Of a stretch of DNA of 64,000 nucleotides, positions 53,899-64,000 are shown in pieces (position 1 is the stretch's first letter; the number at the start of each line of letters is the position of its first letter). A program made the translations under genes and the position numbers. The notes below the pieces were generated by a model. It was not told the DNA's origin and searched no databases. It saw only the letters and a list, made by a program, of their open reading frames with translations. Source of the DNA: Cyanobium sp. Aljojuca 7A6 (GTDB lineage: Bacteria; Cyanobacteriota; Cyanobacteriia; PCC-6307; Cyanobiaceae); assembly GCF_024346455.1 (NCBI RefSeq), contig NZ_JAGQCY010000004.1, forward strand, positions 162,052 through 226,051, read 5' to 3'.

Positions 53899-55092
53899 TT
53901 GAGCCCCGCCGCCGCCCCCACGTCGTCTGACACCACCACCGCCACCAGCACCACCTCGCCTGAGGTGGCCGCGGTGCTCGCACGGCTGCGCGCCTGGCCC
54001 GGTGAGCGGCGGGTGGCCGTGGGACTCTCCGGCGGCGTCGACAGCTCCCTGACCGCGGCCCTGTTGGTGGCGGCTGGCTGGGAGGTTGAAGGCCTCACCC
54101 TGTGGCTGATGAGTGGCAAGGGCTCCTGCTGCGCCGAGGGCCTGGTGGACGCGGCCGGGATCTGCGACCAGCTGGGGGTGCCCCACCACGTCGTCGACAG
54201 CCGGGCCCGTTTTCAGGAGCAGATCGTTGGGTTTCTCGTGGAGGGCTATGGCGAGGGCCTCACCCCCTTGCCCTGCTCCCGCTGCAACCGGGCGGTCAAG
54301 TTCGGACCGATGCTCGAGTGGGCCGAGGCGGAGCGTGGCATTGGCCGCCTGGCCACGGGCCATTACGCCCGGCAGCGGCCTGCCGGCGATGGGGCTGATC
54401 GCCATCAGCTGTTGCGTGGCCTGGATCCCCTCAAGGATCAGAGCTATTTCCTCTATGACCTGCCCCAGACGGTGTTGGGCCGGCTGGTGTTCCCCCTGGG
54501 GGAGCTCACCAAGGAGGCGACGCGGGCCGAGGCCTCACGGCTCGGCCTGCGCACGGCCGAGAAGCCCGAGAGCCAGGACCTCTGCCTGGCCGACCACCAC
54601 GGTTCGATGCGAGCCTTCCTCGATGCCTATCTGCCGCCGCGCCAGGGGGAAATCGTGCTGGCCGACGGCACGGTGCTCGGCAGCCACGACGGCCTCGAGC
54701 ATTTCACCATCGGACAACGCAAGGGGCTTGGAGTGGCCTGGAGCGAACCGCTCCATGTGGTGCGGCTGGATGCCGCCATGAACCGGGTGGTGGTGGCTCC
54801 GCGCCGGGAGGCGACCCGCCAGGCCTGCGAGGTGGGTGCCATCAACTGGGTGTCGATCGCCCCGCCGGACCAGCCGATCGCGGTGGAGGTGCAGGTGAGA
54901 TACCGGAGCCTGCCGGAGCGGGCCCTGCTGACCCCCCTGGCGGAGACAGCCGGCGACCACGCCGCCGAACGGCCCCACCGGGCCCGGCTCGACTTCGCTG
55001 AGCCCCAGTTTTCGGTGGCACCGGGACAGGCCGCGGTCTTCTATGGCGGTGACGTGCTGCTCGGCGGCGGATTGATTCAGGCCGACGGCTGA
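53899..55092 (+). CDS. mnmA: tRNA-specific 2-thiouridylase MnmA
   Basis: This enzyme thiolates U34 of tRNAs for Lys, Glu and Gln. The chosen start is the TTG at 53899, giving a product beginning [10 protein letters not shown], with AGGGA just upstream; no ATG is in frame at a sensible position, and a GTG at 53851 is the alternative. The 397-residue protein has the PP-loop [35 protein letters not shown] (the cyanobacterial version), the catalytic cysteine region [17 protein letters not shown] and ESQDLCLAD, and ATGHYAR. It ends with a 16-base tail-to-tail overlap with glf. Confidence 0.94.
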   Translation: MSPAAAPTSSDTTTATSTTSPEVAAVLARLRAWPGERRVAVGLSGGVDSSLTAALLVAAGWEVEGLTLWLMSGKGSCCAEGLVDAAGICDQLGVPHHVVDSRARFQEQIVGFLVEGYGEGLTPLPCSRCNRAVKFGPMLEWAEAERGIGRLATGHYARQRPAGDGADRHQLLRGLDPLKDQSYFLYDLPQTVLGRLVFPLGELTKEATRAEASRLGLRTAEKPESQDLCLADHHGSMRAFLDAYLPPRQGEIVLADGTVLGSHDGLEHFTIGQRKGLGVAWSEPLHVVRLDAAMNRVVVAPRREATRQACEVGAINWVSIAPPDQPIAVEVQVRYRSLPERALLTPLAETAGDHAAERPHRARLDFAEPQFSVAPGQAAVFYGGDVLLGGGLIQADG

Positions 55093-56189
55093 CGGGTTTC
55101 GCTGCGGAAGCGGTTCATCGCTGATTCGATCACGACGTGCATGTCCATGTACTTGTACTCGGAGAGCCGCCCCCCGAAGATCACGCTGTCGGCGCTGTGG
55201 GCCAACTCCTGGTAACGCCGGTAAAGCGATTGGTTGGGCGGGTCGTTGACCGGGTAGTAGGGAATGGCTTCACCGCTGCAGGCTCTGGGATACTCCCTTG
55301 TGATCACCGTCACCGGGGAAGTTGAAGCCTCGAAATGCTTGTGCTCGATGATGCGGGTGAACGACTCACTGGTATCGCAGTAGTTGATCACGGCATTCCC
55401 CTGGAAATTCTCGAGCTCTTCGATGCTGTTCTCAAAGTCCAGTGAGCGGTACTCCAGCCGGCCAAACTCGTAATTGAAATACTGATCGATGCAACCGGTG
55501 TACACCACCTTTCTGGCCAGGCACGTCAGCTGGGATTGATTGTCGAGATAGTCAACGTTGAGGCGGACCTCAATGCCCTCCAGCATGGCATTGAACAGGG
55601 ACGTGTAGCCGCCGATGGGGATACCCTGATAGCGATCAGTGAAGTAGTTGTTGTCGTAGGTGAAGCGAAGTGGCAACCGCTTGATGATGAAGGCCGGTAG
55701 CTCACGGGGATCCTTGCCCCACTGTTTAAGGGTGTAGTCGCGAATCAAGGTCTCGTAGATGTCCTTCCCCACCAGGGAAAGCGCCTGCTCTTCCAGGTTG
55801 GCCGGCTCACCGAAAAAGCGCTGGGCCTCAATCTTCTGCTTGGCTTCTACGGGCGTGCGGGTTTGCCAGAGCTCATAAAACGTGTTCATATTGAAGGGAA
55901 GCGAATAGAGCTTCCCACCTGAGATGGCCTTGGGAGAATTGATATAGTTGTTGAATTCTGCAAACCTGTTGACAAAGCTCCAGACGGCCTTGTTGCTCGT
56001 GTGGAAAATGTGGGCTCCATAGCAATGGACGTTGATGCCTTCCTGTTTCTCTGTGTAGCAGTTGCCGCCGATGTGGGGGCGGCGGTCAATGACAAGGCAG
56101 CGCTTACCTGCATCGGTGGCCAGCCGCGCAAACGTGGCTCCAAACAGCCCGCAGCCGACGATCAGATAGTCATAGGGGGGGGTGGTCAC
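55077..56189 (-). CDS. glf: UDP-galactopyranose mutase
   Basis: This flavoprotein converts UDP-galactopyranose to UDP-galactofuranose, the donor for Galf in surface glycans. The 370-residue enzyme begins [20 protein letters not shown] (FAD-binding GxGxxG), then [14 protein letters not shown] and [20 protein letters not shown], followed by [13 protein letters not shown], all diagnostic of Glf. [20 protein letters not shown] and the end segment [20 protein letters not shown] are also typical. It follows the radical SAM gene by three bases, so the two are probably one operon. The source of UDP-galactose would be galE at 39034. Confidence 0.96.
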   Translation of the reverse strand: MTTPPYDYLIVGCGLFGATFARLATDAGKRCLVIDRRPHIGGNCYTEKQEGINVHCYGAHIFHTSNKAVWSFVNRFAEFNNYINSPKAISGGKLYSLPFNMNTFYELWQTRTPVEAKQKIEAQRFFGEPANLEEQALSLVGKDIYETLIRDYTLKQWGKDPRELPAFIIKRLPLRFTYDNNYFTDRYQGIPIGGYTSLFNAMLEGIEVRLNVDYLDNQSQLTCLARKVVYTGCIDQYFNYEFGRLEYRSLDFENSIEELENFQGNAVINYCDTSESFTRIIEHKHFEASTSPVTVITREYPRACSGEAIPYYPVNDPPNQSLYRRYQELAHSADSVIFGGRLSEYKYMDMHVVIESAMNRFRSETRQPSA

Positions 56190-56192
56190 TCC

Positions 56193-57245
56193 TCAGCGAA
56201 AGTCCTTCAGATCCACAGGCAGCAGATTTTCGATCGCCTGCTGAATCTCCGGCGGTTCCTGCATGCCATAGGTGGCAAAGATGTTGATGCCGCTGCTGGT
56301 GCATTGTTTGCAGAGATCGCTGGCATAGCGTTTGGTCTGCATCTCCTTGTAAGGCGTATCGAGGTAGTTGGCGATTGAGGGGGCCGAGGGGGATTGCACG
56401 CAACAGACAGAGAAGTTGCCTTCATGATTCAGGCACACCTGAGATTCGCGCATGAAGCAATTCTGGGAGCGATGGCTACCGATGGCCTGCTGTACCAACT
56501 GGGGGCTGTAATAGATGTACTCCAGTTCTGGGGGTATCTCCTCCAGGCCGTCAAACATCTTGTCGATGGGCATGTAGTAGGCGTGATAGGGGGAAAACTT
56601 CATGCCCAACTTGTCGCAGAAGTGCTTGAACAGGTGCACTTCGTGCAGATTTTGCTTGTGCACCAGATAGCGCACATCAATATTCTTGTAGCACTCCCAA
56701 TCGCCCAGAATTTCTGAGATGCGGATCAGATTGGCGAGCACGGGTTCAATCCGCCCACCCTTGTGGTTGATCTGATAGGTGCGCTGGGTAAAGCCCGACA
56801 CCGTAATTGTAAAATTCCAGAGATGCAGTGGCTTGAGCAGCGCCCAGTCGTAGTCATAATTGAGGTTCGATGAGATGCCGCAGGGAACGCCATGGCTCTC
56901 AGCGCAGGCAATCAGCTCATGGAGCTTCGAATGCAGCGTTGGCTCCGTCCAGTTGTACAGGCCAAACCTGCAGTTGCCATTGGTGTCTGCCTTCGCCTTG
57001 AGGCAGATCTTTTCGAATAACTCGATCGGCATCTCCGTCAGTTTTTGGCCGATGCTGTTGGTGAACTCCGGCATGCCAACGGGGCAGGCCGTGCAACGCA
57101 GGTTGCAGCCACTCACCACATCCACCCAGAATTCAATGACCTTCTGACCGGGAGGCTTAGGGGAGTATTCAGGCCAGAGGAAACGCTTGACGGCCGATTG
57201 CACGTGGCTGGGAACGGCACGCTTAAGAACTGTTGGCAAGGCCAT
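56193..57245 (-). CDS. radical SAM protein with C-terminal SPASM-like cysteines
   Basis: The N-terminal part has DVVSGCNLRCTACPVGMPEF, a CxxxCxxC iron-sulfur motif for S-adenosylmethionine cleavage (about residues 52-59). After the barrel, further cysteines occur in CFMRESQVCLNHEGNFSVCC and ASDLCKQCTSSG, suggesting one or two auxiliary clusters of the SPASM/twitch type. The length is 350. It lies directly before glf, next to a putative glycosyltransferase. A role in modifying a sugar or polysaccharide precursor is suggested by place only. Confidence 0.85.
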   Translation of the reverse strand: MALPTVLKRAVPSHVQSAVKRFLWPEYSPKPPGQKVIEFWVDVVSGCNLRCTACPVGMPEFTNSIGQKLTEMPIELFEKICLKAKADTNGNCRFGLYNWTEPTLHSKLHELIACAESHGVPCGISSNLNYDYDWALLKPLHLWNFTITVSGFTQRTYQINHKGGRIEPVLANLIRISEILGDWECYKNIDVRYLVHKQNLHEVHLFKHFCDKLGMKFSPYHAYYMPIDKMFDGLEEIPPELEYIYYSPQLVQQAIGSHRSQNCFMRESQVCLNHEGNFSVCCVQSPSAPSIANYLDTPYKEMQTKRYASDLCKQCTSSGINIFATYGMQEPPEIQQAIENLLPVDLKDFR

Positions 57246-57362
57246 CTAGATGTCTTCCTGAGCGTCATACGTCCGCTCAGCGTAGCTCCTGCTTGCTGAC
57301 ATCGAAGCTGCCAAGGTTTTCGATCCACGATGACGCGTCAACGATGGGGCTGAGGGCGGATC

Positions 57363-58409
57363 TCAGCGGGTCGTGGCCTGGCCCTCTTTGCTCGTCGCCG
57401 TCCCCACGATTCGCCCCAGAGATCGGAACGTCCGTTGGCGGCGACGCCACCAGCAGCTGATCGGGGCAGGGGTCAACCACCCGGCCAGTCGATTCAGGCG
57501 GCGGCTCCAGACCACCCGCCGATGCTGGGAGCGTCTGTCCCGCCGGCAGGTCGCCAGCTGGGCGGCCGAAGGCCCCCGGTAGGTCGGTAAGTCCAGCTGG
57601 CGGGCCAGTTGGGCGGTGGCCTGCTGCCAATAGCGGGTCGCTTCACTGCGAACCTGCCAGCACTCCCGGATCGACGCCACGCTCAGCAGGGTGTCCGGGG
57701 CGAAGCGCTCCACCTCAAGGATCCCCGGCAGCCCGAAGGGATTGGTGCCCTTCTCGCTGATCACCAGGCAGCCATGCAACGGCGCTTGCCACATCCGGCC
57801 GGACAGGGTGGTGCCCCGTTGGTAGGGATACATGAGCCCGTAGCAGCACCAGGCGCTCGCCAGCCGTCGGTTCGCCTCCAGATAGCTGAGCCCATGGGTG
57901 CTCAGCCCGAGCCTGTCCCAGTGGCCGCCGTGGACCTCCACCAGACCCCTGTGGGCCAGACGGGCCAGATCCTGCTGGTAGGGGTCGTCGCCCATCGGCT
58001 TGAAGTTGGCGATGTGCAGGGGCCGGCCGGCCCGCTTCCGGAAGGGAAGCTGCTGCCAGAACTCGGGAATCACCGGCAGATACCCCGGCACCCAGCGGAC
58101 ACCTTCCGGCAGGGAAGGCGGCCGGAGCAGGGAAATCAGCCGGATCTCGCGGGCGAGGGGAAAGCGGCAGCGCCAGTCCACCTGGAGCTCCTTGACGTAG
58201 TCGTAGACGTGGACGATCCCGCCGTGGTCCTGGTGGGACAGGCCGGGATCGCCCCGCAGGATCACCAGCAGCTCCAGCTCCTGATCAACCCACTCGCGGA
58301 TCAGTTCAAACCCGGCCGCCCGATAGAACAGCCGCACGTTCCAGATCACATCGAGATCCTGGAAATCGATCGACAGGATGTGACACCTGGGGGCGGAGCT
58401 CACAGGCAC
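57363..58409 (-). CDS. putative glycosyltransferase, GT-B-like
   Basis: This 348-residue soluble protein has a GTG start that shares one base with the ferredoxin stop (TAGTG). The middle reads PLHIANFKPMGDDPYQQDLA and the later part GTTLSGRMWQAPLHGCLVIS, like the nucleotide-sugar end of GT-B enzymes in which a gene product is recognised by a RxxEAxxxG-type loop. The C-terminal 60 residues are very rich in arginine (RRDRRSQHRRVVWSRRLNRL). I cannot name the family. It lies between the ferredoxin and the radical SAM-glf pair. Confidence 0.5.
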   Translation of the reverse strand: MPVSSAPRCHILSIDFQDLDVIWNVRLFYRAAGFELIREWVDQELELLVILRGDPGLSHQDHGGIVHVYDYVKELQVDWRCRFPLAREIRLISLLRPPSLPEGVRWVPGYLPVIPEFWQQLPFRKRAGRPLHIANFKPMGDDPYQQDLARLAHRGLVEVHGGHWDRLGLSTHGLSYLEANRRLASAWCCYGLMYPYQRGTTLSGRMWQAPLHGCLVISEKGTNPFGLPGILEVERFAPDTLLSVASIRECWQVRSEATRYWQQATAQLARQLDLPTYRGPSAAQLATCRRDRRSQHRRVVWSRRLNRLAGWLTPAPISCWWRRRQRTFRSLGRIVGTATSKEGQATTR

Positions 58410-58654
58410 TACCAGAAGGGATCGCTGGCCAGGCTCACCGACAGCCGGCCGCTCGGGCTCGCTGGCACGGTGGCCACGCAGGCCCGCACCATGCGCCCAT
58501 TGACCTCAATCTCGCAGGCGCCGCAGCTGCCCCCCAGACAGCCGGTGGGGATCAGCACCGCCGCCTGACGTGCGGCCTCCAGCCAGTCCTGGCCGGGGAT
58601 GGCCGAGGTGATCTGCCCATCTGGCCACGCGATGGTGATGGCAGGCCGGGGGAT
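58409..58654 (-). CDS. 2Fe-2S ferredoxin-like protein with no standard start codon
   Basis: The product is a short plant-type ferredoxin domain with IPTGCLGGSCGACEIEVNGR and VRACVA, giving the Cx4Cx2C plus distant C pattern for a 2Fe-2S cluster. It ends SLASDPFW. No ATG, GTG or TTG is in frame before the cluster for a long way, even into cobQ. I place the start at an ATC (58654), which gives about 81 residues beginning MPRPAITIAW. A second possibility is one lost C in the five-C run (58648-58652), which would join the TTG a few bases upstream. Function: electron transfer, partner unknown. Confidence 0.68.
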   Translation of the reverse strand: MPRPAITIAWPDGQITSAIPGQDWLEAARQAAVLIPTGCLGGSCGACEIEVNGRMVRACVATVPASPSGRLSVSLASDPFW

Positions 58655-58686
58655 GCCGATGGGCGCAAGCTCGCTCTCGTGGAAAT

Positions 58687-60219
58687 CTAGGGCTTGCTTG
58701 GGATCAGGGGCGCCAGATCGATGTGGGCTTCGAAGGCGTCGGCGAGGCGGTCGAGCAGGGCGTCCCGCTGGCGGGCGTGGTGGGGTTGGTTCTCCTCCAG
58801 GGGCGGCAGCTGGCGCCGACGGCGCAGCTGATTCAGCCAGCGCCGGCGCCAGGGGCCGTTCTCGAAGATGCCGTGCAGGTACGTGCCCGCCACCAGACCG
58901 CCCTGGGTCCCTGAGGCCGTCCACCAGCCCAGCTGGCCGTCCTCGGCCAGGGGGGCGCAGCTGGCCTGATCCGTTGGCTCGCTGCGCCCTTGATGGAGCT
59001 CGAATCCCTCCACCAGGGGCGGTTCACCCGGGCCCGGGGGCCAGAGGGCCCGGCTGCGGCGTTGCCGCAGGGCCTTCCTGCCCTGGAACACGGTGCGCAG
59101 GGGTAGCAGGCCCAGCCCGGCCACCGATTCCCCGGCCCGATCCCCCTCAAGTCCCTCGGGGTCGTGCAGCTCCTGGCCCAGCATCTGCAGACCACCGCAG
59201 AGGGCGAACAGTTGCCCCCCCCGGGCCACGTAGGCCTGCAGCTCCTCCGCCATACCGCTGCTGCGCAGGCTCGCCAGGTCCCTCAGGGTCTGCTTGCTGC
59301 CGGGCAGGATCACCGCATCGGGCTGGTCCAGCGGCTCCCCTGGCCGGCGCCACTGCAGCTGCACGCTGCTCTCCGCCTCAAGCGGGTCGAGATCGGAGAA
59401 GTTGCTCAGGGAGGGCAGTCGCAGCACCGTGATGCTCAACTCACTGCGGGGCTTGCGGCTGCCTCTCTCCAGCAGATCCAGCGAATCTTCCGGCGGGAAC
59501 AGCTCATCGAGCCAGGGCATCACACCGAGCACGGGCAGGCCTGTCTCCTGCTCCAGCCAGTGGCGGCCCGCATCGAACAGGGAACGGCGGCCACGGAAAC
59601 GGTTGATCAGCAAGCCGCCGATCAGGGGGCGCTCCACCGGCCGCAACAGGGCCAGGGTGCCCACGATCTGGGCGAAGACGCCACCGCGCTCAATGTCCGC
59701 CACCAGCAGGCAGCGGGCGCGCAGGTACTGGGCCAGCCGCAGGTTGGTCAGGTCCCTGGCCTGCAGGTTCACTTCCACCGGGCTGCCAGCTCCCTCCAGC
59801 ACCAGCCGGCCGCCGGGGTGGGCGGCCTGAAGCTCCGCCAAGCCCGTCCGGATGGCCGCCCAGCCGGGCCGGAACCAGTCGCGGTAGTAGTGCTCCGCCC
59901 GGGCCGTGCCCACGGAGCGGCCCAGATGGATCACCTCACTGGTGCTGTCGCCCCTGGGCTTGAGCAGCACCGGGTTCATCGCCACCCGCGGCTCCAGGCC
60001 CGCGGCCCAGGCTTGCAGGGCCTGGGAGTAGGCCATTTCACCGCCCTGCTGGTCGACCCAGGCGTTGAGGCTCATGTTCTGCCCCTTGAAGGGCAGGGGC
60101 TGTTCCCCCCGGCGCCGCAGCACCCGGCAGAGGGCAGCGGTCATCAGCGATTTGCCGGCACCGCTGCTGGTGCCCAGCACCATCAGAGGTTGGGGGGAGT
60201 CGGGATGGGGGCGGGTCAA
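58687..60219 (-). CDS. cobQ: cobyric acid synthase
   Basis: This enzyme amidates four carboxyl groups of adenosyl-cobyrinic a,c-diamide in (pseudo)cobalamin synthesis. The 510-residue protein has the P-loop [33 protein letters not shown] and [16 protein letters not shown] at the N-terminus, and the triad-glutamine-amidotransferase domain with the nucleophile cysteine in [16 protein letters not shown] (about residue 340) and the late histidine in [15 protein letters not shown]. It overlaps the downstream small gene by four bases. Confidence 0.96.
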   Translation of the reverse strand: MTRPHPDSPQPLMVLGTSSGAGKSLMTAALCRVLRRRGEQPLPFKGQNMSLNAWVDQQGGEMAYSQALQAWAAGLEPRVAMNPVLLKPRGDSTSEVIHLGRSVGTARAEHYYRDWFRPGWAAIRTGLAELQAAHPGGRLVLEGAGSPVEVNLQARDLTNLRLAQYLRARCLLVADIERGGVFAQIVGTLALLRPVERPLIGGLLINRFRGRRSLFDAGRHWLEQETGLPVLGVMPWLDELFPPEDSLDLLERGSRKPRSELSITVLRLPSLSNFSDLDPLEAESSVQLQWRRPGEPLDQPDAVILPGSKQTLRDLASLRSSGMAEELQAYVARGGQLFALCGGLQMLGQELHDPEGLEGDRAGESVAGLGLLPLRTVFQGRKALRQRRSRALWPPGPGEPPLVEGFELHQGRSEPTDQASCAPLAEDGQLGWWTASGTQGGLVAGTYLHGIFENGPWRRRWLNQLRRRRQLPPLEENQPHHARQRDALLDRLADAFEAHIDLAPLIPSKP

Positions 60220-60590
60220 AGGCGGGGGCGGTGGCGGCGCAGCGCCTCCAGGATCCGATCCCGTCGGCCCGCCCGGGGAATCTCGCTGGGCCAGCGCCGC
60301 AGCACCTGGCGGCCCATGGGCGTGAGCCGCACCCGCTCGGTGAGTCCCTGACCGTCCACTTCCCGCCGCAGCACCCCCAGCCGGATCAGCCAGAGGAAAT
60401 GGTCCTCAGCCCGTTCGCTGCTGAGGGGAACGAAGGTGAGGGGGAAGGCCGGATCGTCTTGCCGGGCGAGCTCCTCACTGCTGAGGGGGTTGGCTCCCAC
60501 CGCCTCGTAGAAACCGCGGCGGAAGGGAAGACAGCGAAGCGAGAGGGCGGCCCGCGCCAGCGAACGGGACTCGGTGTCGGCCTGTGCCAT
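60216..60590 (-). CDS. Npun_F0494 family protein
   Basis: This 124-residue basic protein is predicted to be alpha-helical with a winged-helix-like end ([20 protein letters not shown] followed by [10 protein letters not shown]). It looks like the short conserved cyanobacterial family named after Npun_F0494. It overlaps cobQ by four bases and is divergent from maf with 54 bases between. No function is established; DNA binding is only a guess from the fold pattern. Confidence 0.6.
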   Translation of the reverse strand: MAQADTESRSLARAALSLRCLPFRRGFYEAVGANPLSSEELARQDDPAFPLTFVPLSSERAEDHFLWLIRLGVLRREVDGQGLTERVRLTPMGRQVLRRWPSEIPRAGRRDRILEALRRHRPRL

Positions 60591-60644
60591 GGCCCCATTC
60601 TCCCCAATCGCCGGGCAGGCTGGAGATCCTGGCCATCACCACCC

Positions 60645-61238
60645 TTGCTCCTGCTGGCTTCCGCTTCCCCCGCCCGGCGTCGCCTGCTGGAGCAGGCCGG
60701 AGTTCCCCACCGGGTCCAGGTGAGTGGCGTGGATGAGGAGGGGATCCAGGAGCAGAATCCTTTGCAGCTTGTGCAACGGCTGGCCCTCGCCAAAGCCCGC
60801 GCCGTGGCGAGCACGCTGGGCTCCGAGGCGGCGTGGCCGTCCATGGGGGTTCTGGGCTGCGACTCCCTGCTGGTGGTGGAGCAGGAGGTGTGGGGCAAGC
60901 CCCGGGATGCCGCCGAGGCGATGGCCCGCTGGCGGCGCATGGCCGGTGGCTGGGGCGATCTGCACACCGGCCATGCCCTGGTGCGGCGACCCACCCCTGG
61001 CGCCAGCCCGGCCCCCCAGCTGGAGGTGGTGACCACCCGGGTGCATTTCGCCGCGCTCAGCGAGGCCGCCATCGCGTCCTACGTGGCCAGTGGTGAGCCC
61101 TTGGCCTGTGCCGGGGGCTTTGCCCTTGAGGGCCGAGGTGGTCTGGTGGTGGAGCGGCTCGAGGGTTGCTTCAGCAACGTGATCGGGCTCAGCCTGCCGC
61201 TGTTGCGGCGTTGGCTCGACCCAGGTGTGCTGGCTTAG
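60645..61238 (+). CDS. Maf family nucleoside triphosphate pyrophosphatase
   Basis: This is a house-cleaning pyrophosphatase that removes non-standard nucleotides. The start is a TTG at 60645, which gives [19 protein letters not shown], the normal Maf N-terminus; reading further upstream runs antisense to the Npun_F0494-like gene and has no coding character. [20 protein letters not shown] carries the catalytic aspartate, and [20 protein letters not shown] the substrate-side loop. The length is 197. Its end overlaps the next gene, on the other strand, by four bases. Confidence 0.92.
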   Translation: MLLLASASPARRRLLEQAGVPHRVQVSGVDEEGIQEQNPLQLVQRLALAKARAVASTLGSEAAWPSMGVLGCDSLLVVEQEVWGKPRDAAEAMARWRRMAGGWGDLHTGHALVRRPTPGASPAPQLEVVTTRVHFAALSEAAIASYVASGEPLACAGGFALEGRGGLVVERLEGCFSNVIGLSLPLLRRWLDPGVLA

Positions 61239-62344
61239 GGGCCAGGGTGATGGGCGCGGATCCGGCGTAGCCAACTGGCCATGGACATTGTCTCGAGCAC
61301 ACGGCGACGCCGCTCTGGATCCTCGAAATCGGGATGCAATTGATCCAGCCAACCCTGCAGCCGGGCAGGATCAAGACTCCCGGCGTCCCAGTTGTCGACA
61401 TAGGCCACCGGCAGGTCTGCATAGGCGGCCGTGGTGGGATTCCTTTCGATGATCGGGATCGCACCGGCCAGCAGGGCTGTGAAGGCCTTCGGCGAAGGGT
61501 CGAGTCCGCCACCGCCAACACACACCACAAAGGGATAGGTCTTGAGGGTTGGGAAGAAATCGTCGTAGGGAATCTGCTCGCGATAGTCCACAAAATGACT
61601 CCAGGGACCTTTGGCCAGCCTTGTGACCTGTCTCCTGGTGTCCCACTGCTGGCCGTCACGGACGTAATGGGCGCAGAAGGCCTTGAGTGGGCGTGATCGC
61701 AGGTCGATCGGCGCCGCTTCCCTGACGGTCTGCTGGTAGTGGACATGGCCATCACTGTTGATGCAGCCCAGCGGAATCGGTGTGACACCGACCAAGGGCA
61801 TGTCCAGATTTTCTGCGTACCAATGGAGCAGTCTGGGATCATCCAGAAGTTGCAGCAGGCGCTGCTGCAGCCCTGAGGCGATGTAGTCAGGAAATCGCTG
61901 GTCGACCTGTCGGGGCAAGGTGGTATCGGCATCGCCGGTGATCAGGACGAAGCGTGTCGAGGCCTTGAGCCGCGGGAGATAGCGGAGCAGGAATTGATCC
62001 AGCAATTCTGGAAGGGCCTTGACGTAGATGACGGTTGGTTGTGAGCTGAGATTCCCGCTGAAGCCATACTTCGTCAGACTCCAGTCGGCCCAGTGAGCGA
62101 TGGATGGGATCACGGCATCCACCATCCGCGTATTCAGAATCAGGTTTTCAGCGTTCGGGTTCTGGCGGCGCAACGAAGCTCCGACTCTTGAGAACGTGCG
62201 CCGATGAAGGCGCTTCTGGATCGCTTTGGCTTGGCGATGGATCTTCGGCTCCAGCAACACCCTGATGGTGCGCGGAGAGCGATGGATCTTGCCGGAAATC
62301 CTCCTCCACAAGCTCTGGGCTGCGGTTCGGGCAGGATCTTCCAT
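61235..62344 (-). CDS. exostosin-like glycosyltransferase family protein
   Basis: I choose the ATG at 62344 because AGGGA lies seven bases upstream of it on the minus strand; a GTG 45 bases earlier is possible. The 369-residue protein has the C-terminal segment [20 protein letters not shown] followed by [12 protein letters not shown], resembling the nucleotide-sugar half of exostosin (GT47-like) proteins. [15 protein letters not shown] lies in the middle. It lies just after the psbC terminator and between two core genes. Specificity unknown. Confidence 0.6.
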   Translation of the reverse strand: MEDPARTAAQSLWRRISGKIHRSPRTIRVLLEPKIHRQAKAIQKRLHRRTFSRVGASLRRQNPNAENLILNTRMVDAVIPSIAHWADWSLTKYGFSGNLSSQPTVIYVKALPELLDQFLLRYLPRLKASTRFVLITGDADTTLPRQVDQRFPDYIASGLQQRLLQLLDDPRLLHWYAENLDMPLVGVTPIPLGCINSDGHVHYQQTVREAAPIDLRSRPLKAFCAHYVRDGQQWDTRRQVTRLAKGPWSHFVDYREQIPYDDFFPTLKTYPFVVCVGGGGLDPSPKAFTALLAGAIPIIERNPTTAAYADLPVAYVDNWDAGSLDPARLQGWLDQLHPDFEDPERRRRVLETMSMASWLRRIRAHHPGP

Positions 62345-62410
62345 CCGATCTTCCCTGGGTACGTGAAGTTTGTCATGATAAGGATCCACGGGAGAATCAC
62401 CACCAGCAGC

Positions 62411-62439
62411 AAAAAGCCTCCGCCCATGGGCGGAGGCTT
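62411..62439 (-). terminator. rho-independent terminator of psbDC
   Basis: A perfect 26-base palindrome (62414-62439, arms AAGCCTCCGCCC and GGGCGGAGGCTT) is followed on the minus strand by five T residues (62411-62415, partly inside the stem). It lies 47 bases beyond the psbC stop and before the start of the next minus-strand gene. Confidence 0.92.
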
Positions 62440-62448
62440 GAAGAAGGT

Positions 62449-62485
62449 CTGATGAGAAGGGAATCTCTGGAAGATTCCCTTCTCA

Positions 62486-62489
<4 letters not shown>
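62449..62489 (-). repeat. 18-bp perfect hairpin spanning the psbC stop codon
   Basis: The arms 62449-62466 and 62472-62489 are exact inverse complements of 18 bases with a five-base loop (CTGGA). The psbC stop (62486-62488) lies inside one arm. Nine bases separate it from the terminator palindrome. It is likely to protect the psbDC mRNA from 3' decay or to support termination. Confidence 0.85.

Positions 62490-64000
<1,511 letters not shown>

Noticed and set aside
57277..57630. alternative minus-strand frame over the end of the putative glycosyltransferase, ending SFDVSKQELR
   Set aside because: It reads sensibly at its end, which hinted at a frameshift, but the annotated frame has equally good codon composition and no clear slip site was found.

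Overview
The window reads as part of the chromosome of a GC-rich oxygenic cyanobacterium, most likely an alpha-cyanobacterium of the Cyanobium/Synechococcus group. This is inferred from the overlapping photosystem II genes psbD and psbC at the right edge, a ZipN/Ftn2-type division protein, a cyanobacterial MnmA, CobQ, a group 2 sigma factor and a cyanoexosortase. No rRNA, tRNA, insertion sequence, phage gene or CRISPR array was found.

Positions 1-42300 form a very large surface-polysaccharide locus. At its left end are a Wzc-type tyrosine autokinase/chain-length regulator (plus strand) and a convergent dual-specificity phosphatase. Then comes a minus-strand series, transcribed from about 35.6 kb down to about 3.5 kb, in which most neighbours overlap by 4 bases (ATGA) or are a few bases apart. 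It encodes a GT8 enzyme, about a dozen glycosyltransferases (GT2, GT4, one GT2-GT4 fusion and one double GT-A protein), two very different asparagine-synthase-type enzymes, a Wzy/ligase-like membrane protein, a CDP-paratose-2-epimerase-like SDR, a carbamoyltransferase, a DUF218/YdcF protein, a WecA/WbpL-type initiating transferase, a WbpM/CapD-type dehydratase, and cyanoexosortase A with its partner protein. Upstream are an ABC exporter of the MsbA/PglK type, a TIGR03790-family exported protein, and the sugar-nucleotide genes galE, fcl and gmd. Together these could make, decorate (carbamoyl and perhaps amide groups), flip, polymerise and regulate a fucose- and galactose-containing glycan. No Wzx flippase and no Wza-type outer-membrane exporter are visible.

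Positions 42500-64000 look like core genome: a Bax-inhibitor-1-type membrane protein, FUSC-like protein, phoH, rpsP, ffh, zipN, pdhA, a sigma factor, NAD(P)HX repair enzyme, mnmA, a small ferredoxin, cobQ, an Npun_F0494-like protein, maf, psbC and partial psbD. Single polysaccharide genes are scattered through it (50122-51003; glf, a radical SAM gene and a glycosyltransferase at 55077-58409; an exostosin-like gene at 61235-62344).

Sequence oddities worth checking are a one-base frameshift in the tyrosine-rich tail of the autokinase, two genes (phoH and the ferredoxin) with no ATG/GTG/TTG start in a plausible place, an unannotated 49-residue ORF behind a palindrome, and two back-to-back perfect hairpins at the psbC stop codon.
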